From positions 1-64,000 of the forward strand of contig PHCQ01000015.1 of the NCBI GenBank assembly GCA_002840835.1: 64,000 nt of DNA, read 5' to 3'. This document shows positions 38,637 to 47,907 of this stretch, piece after piece. The DNA is from Betaproteobacteria bacterium HGW-Betaproteobacteria-16. GTDB lineage: Bacteria > Pseudomonadota > Gammaproteobacteria > Burkholderiales > Burkholderiaceae_C. The notes under the pieces were generated by a model. It was not told the origin of the DNA. It saw only the letters and a list, made by a program, of their open reading frames with translations, and did not search any database. Both the position numbers and the translations under genes were made by a program. Every line of letters starts with the position of its first letter. The first letter of the stretch is position 1.

Positions 38637-40097
38637 TTGCACCATGGTCCCTTCATTGCTTGCTCGGCCCGAGACTCGGGAAGCCCGTTCAGGGGCCTTC
38701 TGACGGCCCGGCTTTTCACATTCCTGCTGGGGCTGGCGATGATGGCTGCTGCGCCTACCAAAGCAGCCACCGCGCCCGTGCTGACGGTGGAGGGCGCCAT
38801 TGGCCCGGCCAGCGCCGACTATGTGGTGCGAGGCATCGAGCAGGCGGCCAGCGTCGGCGCGCCGCTGCTGGTGTTGCAACTGGACACGCCAGGCGGGCTG
38901 GATCAGTCGATGCGGCAGATCATCCAGGCCATCATGGCCTCCCCTGTGCCGGTAGTGACTTACGTGACGCCGGCTGGCGCCCGCGCGGCCAGTGCTGGTA
39001 CCTACATCCTGTACGCCAGCCACGTGGCGGCCATGGCACCGGCCACGACCCTGGGAGCCGCCACACCGGTTGCGATCGGCATGCCAGGCGCACCGCAGCC
39101 CGTACGCGAACCCGCACCTGGGGGGAGCGGCAAGGAGGGCGAGGACCAGAAGGCGCCAGCCCCCACAGCCTCGTCGCCAGCCGATCCGATGACCGCCAAA
39201 CAGGTCAACGATGCCGCTGCGTTCATCCGTGGCCTGGCCAGAGAGCGCGGTCGCAACGCCGAGTGGGCCGAACGTGCGGTGCGCGAGGCTGTCAGCCTGA
39301 CGGCGTCCGAGGCGCTGGAGCAGGGCGTGGTCGACCTGGTGGCCAAAGACCTGACCGACTTGCTGGCGCAGATCGATGGCCGCAAGGTGCGCACCGCCAG
39401 CGGCGAGCTCCAACTGGCCACCACCGGTCTGGTCGTGGTCATACAGCCGCCTGACTGGCGGCACCGGCTGCTTGGCGTGATCGCCAACCCCAGCTTTGCC
39501 CTCATCTTGCTGATGATCGGTGTCTACGGGTTGATGTTTGAGTTTTCATCGCCTGGTTTCGGCGTTCCGGGCACGGTGGGTGCGATCTGTTTGCTGCTGG
39601 CCCTGTTCGCCCTGCAGTTGTTGCCGGTCAATTACGCAGCACTGGCTTTGATCCTGCTGGGCTTCGCCCTGCTGGCGGCCGAGTTGCTGACACCGGCCTT
39701 CGGCGTGCTGGGGGTGGGCGGGGTGATCGCCTTCATGGCCGGCGGTTTGCTGCTGTTCGACAGGGATGTGCCCGGTCTTGGGGTGCCCCTGCCGCTGCTG
39801 TTCGGCATTTCACTCACATCGGCCGCGGCCGTCCTGCTGGGCGGAGGCATGGCCTTGCGGGCACGCCGGGCGCGGGTGGTCAGCGGCAGTGAGGCCATGC
39901 TGGGGGCCACGGGCCAGGTCACGGCAGTGGAAGGTCCCAAGGCCTGGGCTCAGGTGCAGGGTGAGCGCTGGCAGGTGGCCGGCGAGCGCCCGCTGGTGCT
40001 TGGCCAGACCGTTCGTGTGCGGGCAGTCGAAGGGCTGGTGCTGCGCGTGGAGTCCCTGGGCGATGAACCGATGCAGTCACACAAGGAGAACGCATGA
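38637..40097 (+). CDS. NfeD-type membrane serine protease (full length)
   Basis: The 486-residue protein has an N-terminal hydrophobic segment ([20 protein letters not shown]), a ClpP-like protease domain with catalytic Ser ~119 in [15 protein letters not shown], four to five transmembrane helices ([17 protein letters not shown] onwards) and a C-terminal OB-fold domain. Full-length NfeD cleaves hydrophobic stretches of stomatin partners. No in-frame ATG precedes the signal, so a TTG at 38637 with GGAGACAGG upstream is used; the start is uncertain. It overlaps the slipin gene by 4 bp, the usual NfeD-stomatin pair. Confidence 0.88.
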   Translation: MHHGPFIACSARDSGSPFRGLLTARLFTFLLGLAMMAAAPTKAATAPVLTVEGAIGPASADYVVRGIEQAASVGAPLLVLQLDTPGGLDQSMRQIIQAIMASPVPVVTYVTPAGARAASAGTYILYASHVAAMAPATTLGAATPVAIGMPGAPQPVREPAPGGSGKEGEDQKAPAPTASSPADPMTAKQVNDAAAFIRGLARERGRNAEWAERAVREAVSLTASEALEQGVVDLVAKDLTDLLAQIDGRKVRTASGELQLATTGLVVVIQPPDWRHRLLGVIANPSFALILLMIGVYGLMFEFSSPGFGVPGTVGAICLLLALFALQLLPVNYAALALILLGFALLAAELLTPAFGVLGVGGVIAFMAGGLLLFDRDVPGLGVPLPLLFGISLTSAAAVLLGGGMALRARRARVVSGSEAMLGATGQVTAVEGPKAWAQVQGERWQVAGERPLVLGQTVRVRAVEGLVLRVESLGDEPMQSHKENA

Positions 40098-40885
40098 TGC
40101 TGGATTTCAATATTGGACTGGGCGGCATCCTGTTGCCGGTGGTGCTGGTGCTGCTGGGTGCTTCATTTCGCATCCTTCGCGAATATGAACGCGGCGTGGT
40201 GTTCCAGCTCGGCCGCTTCTGGAAGGTCAAGGGGCCGGGCCTGGTGATTGTTGTGCCGGGGCTGCAGCAGATGGTGCGGGTTGATCTGCGCGTGGTGACC
40301 ATGGACGTGGAACCGCAAGACGTGATCTCGCGCGACAACGTCTCGGTCAAGGTGAATGCGGTGGTTTTCTTTCGCGTGATCGACCCGCAGAAGGCGATCA
40401 TCCAGGTCGAGAACTACCTGATGGCAACCAGCCAATTGGCGCAGACCACCTTGCGCGTGGTACTGGGCAAGCATGAGCTTGACGAAATGCTGGCCGAACG
40501 CGAACGGCTGAACCTGGACGTGCAGCAGATCCTGGATGCACAGACCGATGCATGGGGCATCAAGGTGACCAACGTGGAGATCAAGCACATCGACCTGAAC
40601 GAGTCCATGGTGCGGGCGATTGCCCGCCAGGCCGAGGCCGAGCGCGAGCGACGCGCCAAGGTGATTCATGCCGAAGGCGAGAAGCAGGCTGCTGTCTCAC
40701 TGCTGGAAGCCGCGCAGATGCTGGCCCGGCAGCCCGAGGCCATGCAACTGCGGTATTTGCAGACCATGACGCAGGTGGCTGGCGATCGTGCCTCCACCAT
40801 CGTGTTTCCGCTGCCCATGGACCTCCTGGGCCGTCTGCTGGACAAGCAACCAGGCGTGCAGGCACCTGCAAAGCCGGAGGATTGA
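40094..40885 (+). CDS. Slipin/stomatin-like SPFH membrane protein
   Basis: The 263-residue protein has one N-terminal membrane segment ([16 protein letters not shown]) and an SPFH domain: [40 protein letters not shown], and the helical [20 protein letters not shown]. It scaffolds membrane microdomains and is the expected partner and substrate of the NfeD protease encoded immediately upstream. The acyl-CoA synthetase gene starts 3 nt after its stop, placing membrane quality control in one operon with acyl metabolism. Confidence 0.93.
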   Translation: MMLDFNIGLGGILLPVVLVLLGASFRILREYERGVVFQLGRFWKVKGPGLVIVVPGLQQMVRVDLRVVTMDVEPQDVISRDNVSVKVNAVVFFRVIDPQKAIIQVENYLMATSQLAQTTLRVVLGKHELDEMLAERERLNLDVQQILDAQTDAWGIKVTNVEIKHIDLNESMVRAIARQAEAERERRAKVIHAEGEKQAAVSLLEAAQMLARQPEAMQLRYLQTMTQVAGDRASTIVFPLPMDLLGRLLDKQPGVQAPAKPED

Positions 40886-40888
40886 GGG

Positions 40889-42670
40889 ATGGAAACGATT
40901 CGAAAGAGCCCTGAATCCCAGGCCATCCAGCCGAACCTGCGCGATCACACCGAGGTATCGGCCAGTTTCACATGGGAGGTCGCCGCCCGTGATCTGGACG
41001 GTTTGCCCGAGGGCCGAGGTCTGAACATCGCCCACGAAGCGGTTGACCGGCACGTGAAGCATGGCCGCGGTGAGCGAGTCGCCATCCGCTGGCTGGGCAA
41101 GCGTGGCGACAGGCGCGATTTGAGCTATGCCACGCTGGCGCAGGAGACCAGCCGTTTCGCCCATGCGCTGGAGAAGCTCGGGCTGGTGCCAGGCGAGCGC
41201 GTGTTCGTGCTGATGGGCCGCCTGCCTGAGCTCTACGTGGCGGTACTCGGGGCGCTCAAAGCGCGCTGCGTGGTAACCCCACTGTTTCCCGCCTTTGGGC
41301 CAGAGCCGATCGCCACCCGTGCCGAGATGGGCGACGCCCGCGTCCTGGTGACCACGCCTGAACTGTACCGACGCAAGGTGCAGGCGCTGCGGGGCCGGCT
41401 ACCGGGCCTGCGCCATGTGATCCTGGTCGGTGAGGTTGACGAGACCCTGGCTGCCGAGCCTGGGGTCCACCGATGGTCCACCCTGATGGATGGCATGCCG
41501 ACGCAGTACGCGATCGGTCCCACCACGCCCGAGACCATGAGCCTGCTGCACTTCACCAGCGGCACCACCGGCCGGCCCAAGGGCGCGGTGCATGTGCATG
41601 GTGCCGTGCTGGCCCATCTGGTGACAGGCCGCTACGCGCTGGACCTGCACGATGAGGATGTGTTCTGGTGCACCGCCGACCCCGGCTGGGTCACCGGCAC
41701 CAGCTACGGCATCATCGCGCCCCTGGTGTGCGGTGTCACCAATGTGGTGGTGGAGGCCGAGTTCGACCCGGCCACCTGGTATGGCGTGCTCGAAACCGAG
41801 CGGGTCAGTGTCTGGTACACCGCACCCACGGCCATCCGCATGATGATGAAGCTGGGCACCGAGCCCCTGCAGGGACGCGACCTGTCGGCCCTGCGCTTCA
41901 TGGCCAGCGTGGGCGAGCCGCTGAATCCCGAAGCGGTGGTCTGGGGCGTCAAGGCTTTCGGCATGCCGTTCCACGACAACTGGTGGCAGTCGGAGACCGG
42001 CGGCATCATGGTCTCGAACTACGCCGCCATGGACGTCAAGCCCGGCTCCATGGGCAAGCCGCTGCCGGGCATCACCGCGGCGGTGGTGCGGCGAGAAACC
42101 GATGGCACGCTGACGGTCATCGCCGAGCCCGATGTGGATGGGGAACTGGCCCTGCGCGCCCCCTGGCCCTCAATGATGCGCGGCTACCTGCATGAAGATG
42201 AGCGCTATCGCAAGTGCTTCGTCGATGGCTGGTACCTGACTGGCGACCTGGTGCGCTGCGACGCTGATGGCTATTACTGGTTTGTGGGCCGGGCCGACGA
42301 CGTGATCAAGTCGGCCGGACACCTGATCGGCCCCTTCGAGGTCGAAAGCGCGTTGATGGAGCACCCTGCCGTGGCCGAGGCCGGCGTGATCGGCGTGCCC
42401 GACCCGATGGCGGGCGAGGTGGTCAAGGCCTTCGTGGCGCTCAAGCCGGGCTATGAGGCCAGCGAGGTGCTCAGCCGTGAACTGCTGGGCCACGCCCGCC
42501 AGCGCCTGGGTGCTGCGGTGGCGCCCAAGTCGATCGAGTTCAAGGCCAACCTGCCCAAGACCCGCAGCGGCAAGATCATGCGGCGCCTGCTCAAGGCACG
42601 CGAGCTGGGCCTCCCCGAAGGCGACCTGTCCACCCTGGAGAGTGACGAAACGCCCGCGAGACAGCCATGA
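40889..42670 (+). CDS. Acetyl/acyl-CoA synthetase (AMP-forming)
   Basis: The 593-residue ANL-superfamily ligase has the P-loop [18 protein letters not shown], the [10 protein letters not shown] active-site motif, the hinge [20 protein letters not shown] and the C-terminal [12 protein letters not shown] lysine that is often acetyl-regulated. It resembles the AcsA acetate-CoA ligases of ~570 residues more than the 650-residue Acs. A GGAGG-containing ribosome site precedes the ATG at 40889. Its stop overlaps pdhA by 4 bp. It may supply acetyl-CoA or acyl-AMP alongside the PDH and ACP; the true acyl chain is unknown. Confidence 0.88.
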   Translation: METIRKSPESQAIQPNLRDHTEVSASFTWEVAARDLDGLPEGRGLNIAHEAVDRHVKHGRGERVAIRWLGKRGDRRDLSYATLAQETSRFAHALEKLGLVPGERVFVLMGRLPELYVAVLGALKARCVVTPLFPAFGPEPIATRAEMGDARVLVTTPELYRRKVQALRGRLPGLRHVILVGEVDETLAAEPGVHRWSTLMDGMPTQYAIGPTTPETMSLLHFTSGTTGRPKGAVHVHGAVLAHLVTGRYALDLHDEDVFWCTADPGWVTGTSYGIIAPLVCGVTNVVVEAEFDPATWYGVLETERVSVWYTAPTAIRMMMKLGTEPLQGRDLSALRFMASVGEPLNPEAVVWGVKAFGMPFHDNWWQSETGGIMVSNYAAMDVKPGSMGKPLPGITAAVVRRETDGTLTVIAEPDVDGELALRAPWPSMMRGYLHEDERYRKCFVDGWYLTGDLVRCDADGYYWFVGRADDVIKSAGHLIGPFEVESALMEHPAVAEAGVIGVPDPMAGEVVKAFVALKPGYEASEVLSRELLGHARQRLGAAVAPKSIEFKANLPKTRSGKIMRRLLKARELGLPEGDLSTLESDETPARQP

Positions 42671-43677
42671 GCGACAAAGTCCATCTTGACCGGGCCCACC
42701 TGCACCACCTGTGGCGCCTGATGCTGCGCATCCGTCGGTTTGAAGCTAAGTGCGTCGAGCTTTACCAGGCGCAGAAGATCCGGGGCTTCCTGCACCTGTA
42801 CGACGGCGAAGAGGCGGTGGCCGTGGGCGTGGCCGCCGCGCTGCAGCCGCGCGATGCCATCGTGGCCACCTACCGCGAACACGGGCAGGCGCTGGCCCAC
42901 GGCGTGCCGATGCGGCCGCTGATGGCCGAGATGCTGGGCAAGGTGGAGGGCTGCTGCCGCGGTCGGGGCGGCTCCATGCACCTCTTCAGCCGCGAGCACC
43001 GCTTCTTTGGTGGCAATGCCATCGTAGGTGGAGGCCTGCCGCTGGCCGCCGGCATTGCCATGGCCGACCAGCGCCTGCGGCCGGGTGCGGTGACTGCCTG
43101 CTTTTTCGGCGAGGGCGCGGTGGCCGAAGGCGCGTTCCATGAAACCTTGAACCTGGCGCAGCTGTGGAAGCTGCCGGTGCTGTTTGTCTGTGAAAACAAT
43201 CTGTACGCCATGGGCGTGCCACTGGCCCAGTCCGACGCCGAGACCGACATCTGGCGCAAGGCCGCGGCCTACCGCATGTCCGCAGAGCAGGTCGATGGCA
43301 TGGACCCGGTGCAGATGGAAGCGGCGGCGCGTCGGGCCGTTGAGCACATCCGCCAGGGGCAGGGGCCGTTCCTGCTGGAGGCCCGGACCTACCGTTTCCG
43401 CGCACACTCCATGTTCGACACCCAGGCCTACCGCAGCCGCGACGAAATCGAGGACTGGCGCAAGATCGACCCGATCGAGCGCCTGCGCCACTGGATGCTG
43501 GACAACCATCAGATCACCGACGATCAGTTGCGGTCCATCGAGGCCGAAGTGGCCGCAGAGATCGACGATGCCGTGGCCTTTGCCGAGGCGGGCAGCCTGG
43601 AGCCTGTCGACCAACTGGAGCGCTTCGTGCTGATGGACAGCGTGGTGCAGGAACAGGGTACGGAGGTGCGGCCATGA
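42667..43677 (+). CDS. pdhA: 2-oxoacid dehydrogenase E1 component, alpha subunit (PDH-like)
   Basis: The 336-residue protein carries the TPP-binding stretch from [20 protein letters not shown] to VCENN, and the phosphorylation-loop-like [16 protein letters not shown]. It pairs with the next gene to form a heterotetrameric E1, a different type from the homodimeric aceE product in this same window. It overlaps both neighbours by 4 bp. Sequence cannot distinguish pyruvate from acetoin or a related 2-oxoacid as substrate. Confidence 0.92.
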   Translation: MSDKVHLDRAHLHHLWRLMLRIRRFEAKCVELYQAQKIRGFLHLYDGEEAVAVGVAAALQPRDAIVATYREHGQALAHGVPMRPLMAEMLGKVEGCCRGRGGSMHLFSREHRFFGGNAIVGGGLPLAAGIAMADQRLRPGAVTACFFGEGAVAEGAFHETLNLAQLWKLPVLFVCENNLYAMGVPLAQSDAETDIWRKAAAYRMSAEQVDGMDPVQMEAAARRAVEHIRQGQGPFLLEARTYRFRAHSMFDTQAYRSRDEIEDWRKIDPIERLRHWMLDNHQITDDQLRSIEAEVAAEIDDAVAFAEAGSLEPVDQLERFVLMDSVVQEQGTEVRP

Positions 43678-44657
43678 GCGGCATGACCTACCGCGAGGCC
43701 TGCCGCCAGGCCATCCGCGATGCCCTGATCACCGATGCGCGCACCTTCGTCATGGGCGAGGACGTGGGCTGTTACGGCGGCTGCTACGCAGTGACCAAGG
43801 GCCTGCTCGAAGAGTTCGGCCCTGAGCGCATCATTGACACGCCGCTGGCCGAAAACGCCTTCACCGGCATCGGCATCGGCGCCGCACTGGCCGGCCTGCG
43901 ACCCATCGTCGAGATCATGACCTGCAATTTCAGCCTGCTCGCGCTGGACCAGATCATGAACAACGCGGCGACCCTGCCACACATGACGGGCGGTCAGTTC
44001 GCGGTGCCGCTGGTGATCCGCATGGCCACCGGCGGCGGGCGCCAGCTCGCGGCCCAGCACTCGCACAGCCTGGAGGGCTGGTATGCCCACATTCCCGGCC
44101 TGAAGGTGCTGGCGCCAGCCACGGTGGAAGATGCCCGCTTCATGCTGGCTGCCGCCCTGGCCGATCCCAATCCGGTGCTGGTCTTCGAGCATGTCGTGCT
44201 CTACAACGCCGAAGGCGAACTGGACCCAGCCGTGCAAGCGGTGGACATCGAACGGGCCCGTGTTCGCCGGGACGGACGCCACGTGTCCCTGGTGACCTAT
44301 GGCAACAGCCTGCCCAAGTGCCTGACCGCGGCTGACGCCCTGGCCGGGGAAGGCATCGAGGCTGAGGTGATCGATTTGCGCGTGCTGCGCCCGCTGGACA
44401 TGGACACGGTGCTCGCGTCGATCTGCCGCACCCGCCGCGTGGTGATTGTGGACGAGGGCTGGAAGAGCGGCTCGGTATCGGCCGAGATCGCGGCCCGTCT
44501 GGCAGAGGATGCGCTGTACGAGCTGGACGCCCCAATCCGCCGCGTCTGCAGCCGCGAGGTGCCGGTGCCTTATGCCCAGCACATGGAAGACGCGGCCTTG
44601 CCATCGGTCGACACCATCCTGGCGGCCGTGCGGTCCATCGTGCCGGCCCGGAGCTGA
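43674..44657 (+). CDS. pdhB: 2-oxoacid dehydrogenase E1 component, beta subunit
   Basis: The 327-residue transketolase-like subunit shows [60 protein letters not shown] and the C-terminal [20 protein letters not shown]. It supplies the second half of the TPP site and binds E2. It is coupled to pdhA by a 4-bp overlap and followed by the E2 gene after 2 nt. Confidence 0.93.
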   Translation: MSGMTYREACRQAIRDALITDARTFVMGEDVGCYGGCYAVTKGLLEEFGPERIIDTPLAENAFTGIGIGAALAGLRPIVEIMTCNFSLLALDQIMNNAATLPHMTGGQFAVPLVIRMATGGGRQLAAQHSHSLEGWYAHIPGLKVLAPATVEDARFMLAAALADPNPVLVFEHVVLYNAEGELDPAVQAVDIERARVRRDGRHVSLVTYGNSLPKCLTAADALAGEGIEAEVIDLRVLRPLDMDTVLASICRTRRVVIVDEGWKSGSVSAEIAARLAEDALYELDAPIRRVCSREVPVPYAQHMEDAALPSVDTILAAVRSIVPARS

Positions 44658-44659
44658 GC

Positions 44660-45886
44660 ATGGCCGATTTCACGATGCCGTCCCTTGGCGCCGACATGGA
44701 GTCTGGCAAAGTGGTGCAGTGGCTGGTCAATCCGGGTGACCGCGTCAAGTCCGGCGATGTTGTGGCGGTGGTGGAGACCCATAAGGGCGCGATCGACGTT
44801 GAGTGCTTCCTTGACGGTGTGATCGACGACATGGCGCCGCTGGACGAGTCGCTGCCGGTGGGCGCTGTGCTGGCGCGTGTGCGGCAGGATGGCGAGGGAG
44901 TATCGGCTTCGCCAGTGGTGGCGACCCCGGCCACCCCGGCCGCGCCTGTGGCGGTGCAGGTGGAGCCTGTGCCGCTGCGACCCGGTCGTGCTCAAGAGCC
45001 AGAAGTGGCAGTACCGGGTCAGGTGCGTGCGCGTGTGACCCCTGCGGCGCGGCAACTGGCGCAAGCGCATGGACTGAACCCCGACACGCTGGCAGGCCAG
45101 GGTGCCGACGGTGCGGTGATCCGCGCCGACGTCGAACGGGCGATGGCGTTGCCTGCGGCTGACCCGTTGGCACCGACCGAGGCCGCAACATCTGTGCCGC
45201 GCCCCCGATCAGCCGGCTTCGATCCAGCCCAGATGCGCCAGGCCATCGCGGCTGCGATGGCGCGATCCAAGCGCGAAATCCCGCATTACTACCTGGAAGA
45301 GGCCATCGATTTTGGACCAGCGACTGACTGGATCGAGACCTTCAACCGGGATCGCCCGCCCACCGAGCGGTTGCTGCCAGCGGTGCTGATGCTCAAGGCC
45401 GTGGCCCTGTCCCTCAAGGCCGTGCCGCAACTCAACGGCTTCTGCGTCAATGGCCGCTTCGAGCCGGCCGTCGGCATCCACGTCGGCTGGGCCATCGCTT
45501 TGCGCGGCGGTGGTCTGGTGGCGCCCGCCATCCGGCACGCAGACAGCCTCGATCTGCCGAACCTTATGGCCGCGTTGCGCGACCTGGTGCAGCGTGCGCG
45601 TGCTGGCGGTCTGCGCAGCTCTGAACTGACCGACCCGACCATCACAGTCACCAACCTGGGCGACCGTGGTGCCGAACGCGTTCAGGGGGTCATTTATCCG
45701 CCGCAGGTGGCCATCGTCGGCTTCGGGCGCGTGGTGCAGCGGCCCTGGGTGGTCGACGGCGCCGTGGCGATCCGGCCGATGGTGCACTGCAGCCTGGCAG
45801 CCGACCACCGCACCAGCGATGGCCACCTGGGCAGCCAACTGCTGGCCGCCGTAGCCCAGAACCTGCAGCATCCCGAGCAACTCTGA
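44660..45886 (+). CDS. pdhC: Dihydrolipoamide acyltransferase (E2), single lipoyl domain
   Basis: The 408-residue E2 has one lipoyl domain (Lys42 in [11 protein letters not shown]), a Pro/Val-rich linker, a subunit-binding domain ([20 protein letters not shown]) and a catalytic domain ending with [14 protein letters not shown], which keeps the active His and Asp. No E3 gene is present, so the complex probably borrows LpdA from the aceE operon or another E3. Its gene is followed after 16 bp by an acyl carrier protein gene, which is unusual for an E2. Confidence 0.92.
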   Translation: MADFTMPSLGADMESGKVVQWLVNPGDRVKSGDVVAVVETHKGAIDVECFLDGVIDDMAPLDESLPVGAVLARVRQDGEGVSASPVVATPATPAAPVAVQVEPVPLRPGRAQEPEVAVPGQVRARVTPAARQLAQAHGLNPDTLAGQGADGAVIRADVERAMALPAADPLAPTEAATSVPRPRSAGFDPAQMRQAIAAAMARSKREIPHYYLEEAIDFGPATDWIETFNRDRPPTERLLPAVLMLKAVALSLKAVPQLNGFCVNGRFEPAVGIHVGWAIALRGGGLVAPAIRHADSLDLPNLMAALRDLVQRARAGGLRSSELTDPTITVTNLGDRGAERVQGVIYPPQVAIVGFGRVVQRPWVVDGAVAIRPMVHCSLAADHRTSDGHLGSQLLAAVAQNLQHPEQL

Positions 45887-45902
45887 ACTTTCAGTCCATG
45901 AC

Positions 45903-46148
45903 ATGACACCCCAAGACATTCGCCAGCTGGCCGCCGACGTACTCGCCGGTATTGCACCCGAAGCCGATCTGGGCATGGTCGCCGACCATGAAGATCTCCG
46001 CGAAGCCCTGGATCTTGACTCCATGGACTTCCTGAACCTGGTCATCGGCCTGAGCCAGGGCAGCGGGGTCAACATCCCGGAAAGCGACTACCCCAGGTTG
46101 TTCACCCTCGCCGGCATGCAGGCCTATTTGAGTGTGAAGGGACAGTAA
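45903..46148 (+). CDS. Stand-alone acyl carrier protein
   Basis: The 81-residue acidic protein has the phosphopantetheine site Ser40 in ALDLDSMDFLNLVIGLS and the helix arrangement of ACPs. It is the last gene of the nfeD-slipin-acs-pdhABC operon. It differs from housekeeping AcpP, whose motif is DSLD, and no fabD/fabF neighbours exist. Its genetic link to E2 suggests that it accepts or donates an acyl group in this system, or serves the ACP/acyl-AMP-ligase/acyltransferase protein encoded 2 kb downstream. Confidence 0.9.
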   Translation: MTPQDIRQLAADVLAGIAPEADLGMVADHEDLREALDLDSMDFLNLVIGLSQGSGVNIPESDYPRLFTLAGMQAYLSVKGQ

Positions 46149-46153
46149 GCTGC

Positions 46154-46438
46154 TCAGGGCCTCTGAGCGCGGCGGTTTTCGCGCTGCATGAACAGATAGA
46201 GGCTTTCGGTTTTCTCGCGCGCCCAAGGCGTGCGGCGCAGGAACTTCAGACTGGAACCCACACTGGGGTCGTGCGTGAAGCAGCGCACGGGAATGCGCTG
46301 CCCCAGGCCTTCCCACCCGTAGTGATCGGCCAGTTCGGTCACCATGCGTTCGAGCGTGACGCCGTGCAGCGGGTTGCGGGACTGGCTGGCCGGTGATCGG
46401 GGGGGTGAGGGCGGTGGTGCGTCTGACATGCCCGCCAT
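46154..46438 (-). CDS. VF530 (DUF2132) family protein
   Basis: The 94-residue protein has a Pro-rich N-terminus then the conserved VF530 body: [40 protein letters not shown] and [15 protein letters not shown]. The family is small, DNA-binding-like in fold, and uncharacterised. ATG codons at 46438 and 46429 are both possible; the first has GGAAAG upstream. It is convergent with the ACP gene with only 5 bp between the stops. A GCTCAG/CTGAGC hairpin (46152-46168) spans the junction and may terminate the PDH operon. Confidence 0.85.
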   Translation of the reverse strand: MAGMSDAPPPSPPRSPASQSRNPLHGVTLERMVTELADHYGWEGLGQRIPVRCFTHDPSVGSSLKFLRRTPWAREKTESLYLFMQRENRRAQRP

Positions 46439-46587
46439 TGTCGGGCTTTCCAGGGCTTGTCAGATGGGTGCAGGCGTGGGATCGGGCGGGTCGGTCTGGC
46501 GGATAGGCCAGCGGGCCTGACAGCCTTTCGCCCCGGCCCTACACTGGCCGCCTGTTGCAGCAACGGCGCACGTCGCCACCCCTGGCC

Positions 46588-47901
46588 ATGTCCCTGTTTC
46601 CGCAAAGTGCCCTCAAACCTGGAGTTCGCAAGCGCGAGGTCTTTGGCTGGGCCATGTACGACTTCGCCAACTCGGGCTACACCACGGTCGTGTTGACCGC
46701 GGTGTTCAGTGCCTACTTCGTGGGCGGGGTGGCCGGTGGCGAGGCCTGGGGCACCCTGGCCTGGACCAGTGCGCTGGCGGTGTCGAGCTTGATCGTGATG
46801 CTCACCATGCCTGCCATCGGCGCCTACGCCGACCTGCGTGCGCTCAAGAAGCGACTGCTGATGCTCTCGACGCTGGGCTGTGTGGTGGGGACAGCCGCAC
46901 TGGCCGGTGCCGGGCCGGGCGACGTGGCCTGGGCGCTGGTGGCGATCGTCCTTTCCAATGTGTTCTACACCTATGGCGAATCCCTGATTGCGGCCTTTCT
47001 GCCTGAGCTGGCGTGCGAGGACCGCATGGGCAGCGTGTCTGGCTGGGGCTGGGGCTTTGGTTACCTGGGCGGCATGCTCACACTGGGGTTGAGCCTATGG
47101 TATGTGCTCTGGGCGCAAGGGCAGGGATTGCCTGCATCACACTTTGTGCCAGTGACCATGTTCATTACCGCCGGTGTTTTCGGTGCGTCAACGCTGGTGA
47201 CCTTTGCCTTGCTCAAGGAGCGCGCCCGGCCGCAAGTCAGGGCGACGGAGGAGGCCGGCCTGAAGGCCTCGCTTGCGCGGCTCAAACGCACCTGGCGCGA
47301 AGCGCGCACTTTCCAGGATTTCACGGCCCTGCTGGCCTGCTCGGTGGCCTACCAGGCCGGCATTGCCGTGGTCATTGCACTGGCCGCCGTCTACGCAGAA
47401 CAGGTGCTGGGCTTCAAGCAGACCGAGACCATGATGCTGATCTTTCTGGTCAACATTGCAGCGGCACTGGGTGCCTTTGCCTGGGGCTATGTGCAGGATC
47501 GCATCGGCCACCGGCCGGCGCTGGCCATCACTCTGGTCGGCTGGATCGTCATGATCGTGCTGGCCGCACTGGCCACCGGGCCCGGGCTGTTCTGGGTCGC
47601 TGCCGTGATCGCCGGGCTGTGCATGGGCAGCAGCCAGTCGGCTGGCCGAGCGCTGGCCGGTGTGCTGGCCCCCGAGCTGCGCCGTGCCGAGTTCTTCGGT
47701 CTGTGGATGTTCGCCGTGCGCCTCTCGGCCATCATTGGCCCGATGACCTATGGCCTGGTCACCTGGCTGACCGACGGCAATCACCGCCTGGCCATTGTCT
47801 CGACCGGTGTGTTCTTTGTGGCCGGCCTGGGTTTACTGACCCTGGTCAATGTGCAGCGAGGCATCGCGGCGGCAGCCGCTGCCAACCAGCGGGCAGGCTG
47901 A
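46588..47901 (+). CDS. UMF1-family MFS transporter
   Basis: The 437-residue protein has 12 helices. The UMF1/Atg22-like N-terminus reads VRKREVFGWAMYDFANSGYT, with further motifs MPAIGAYADLRALKKRLLM and SQSAGRALAGVLAPELRRAE. UMF1 proteins are unassigned exporters, some linked to amino acids. The ATG at 46588 is favoured over a TTG 33 bp upstream. It is convergent with the ACP/ligase/acyltransferase gene (6 bp between stops), so regulation is probably separate. Confidence 0.88.
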   Translation: MSLFPQSALKPGVRKREVFGWAMYDFANSGYTTVVLTAVFSAYFVGGVAGGEAWGTLAWTSALAVSSLIVMLTMPAIGAYADLRALKKRLLMLSTLGCVVGTAALAGAGPGDVAWALVAIVLSNVFYTYGESLIAAFLPELACEDRMGSVSGWGWGFGYLGGMLTLGLSLWYVLWAQGQGLPASHFVPVTMFITAGVFGASTLVTFALLKERARPQVRATEEAGLKASLARLKRTWREARTFQDFTALLACSVAYQAGIAVVIALAAVYAEQVLGFKQTETMMLIFLVNIAAALGAFAWGYVQDRIGHRPALAITLVGWIVMIVLAALATGPGLFWVAAVIAGLCMGSSQSAGRALAGVLAPELRRAEFFGLWMFAVRLSAIIGPMTYGLVTWLTDGNHRLAIVSTGVFFVAGLGLLTLVNVQRGIAAAAAANQRAG

Positions 47902-47907
47902 GCCTTC

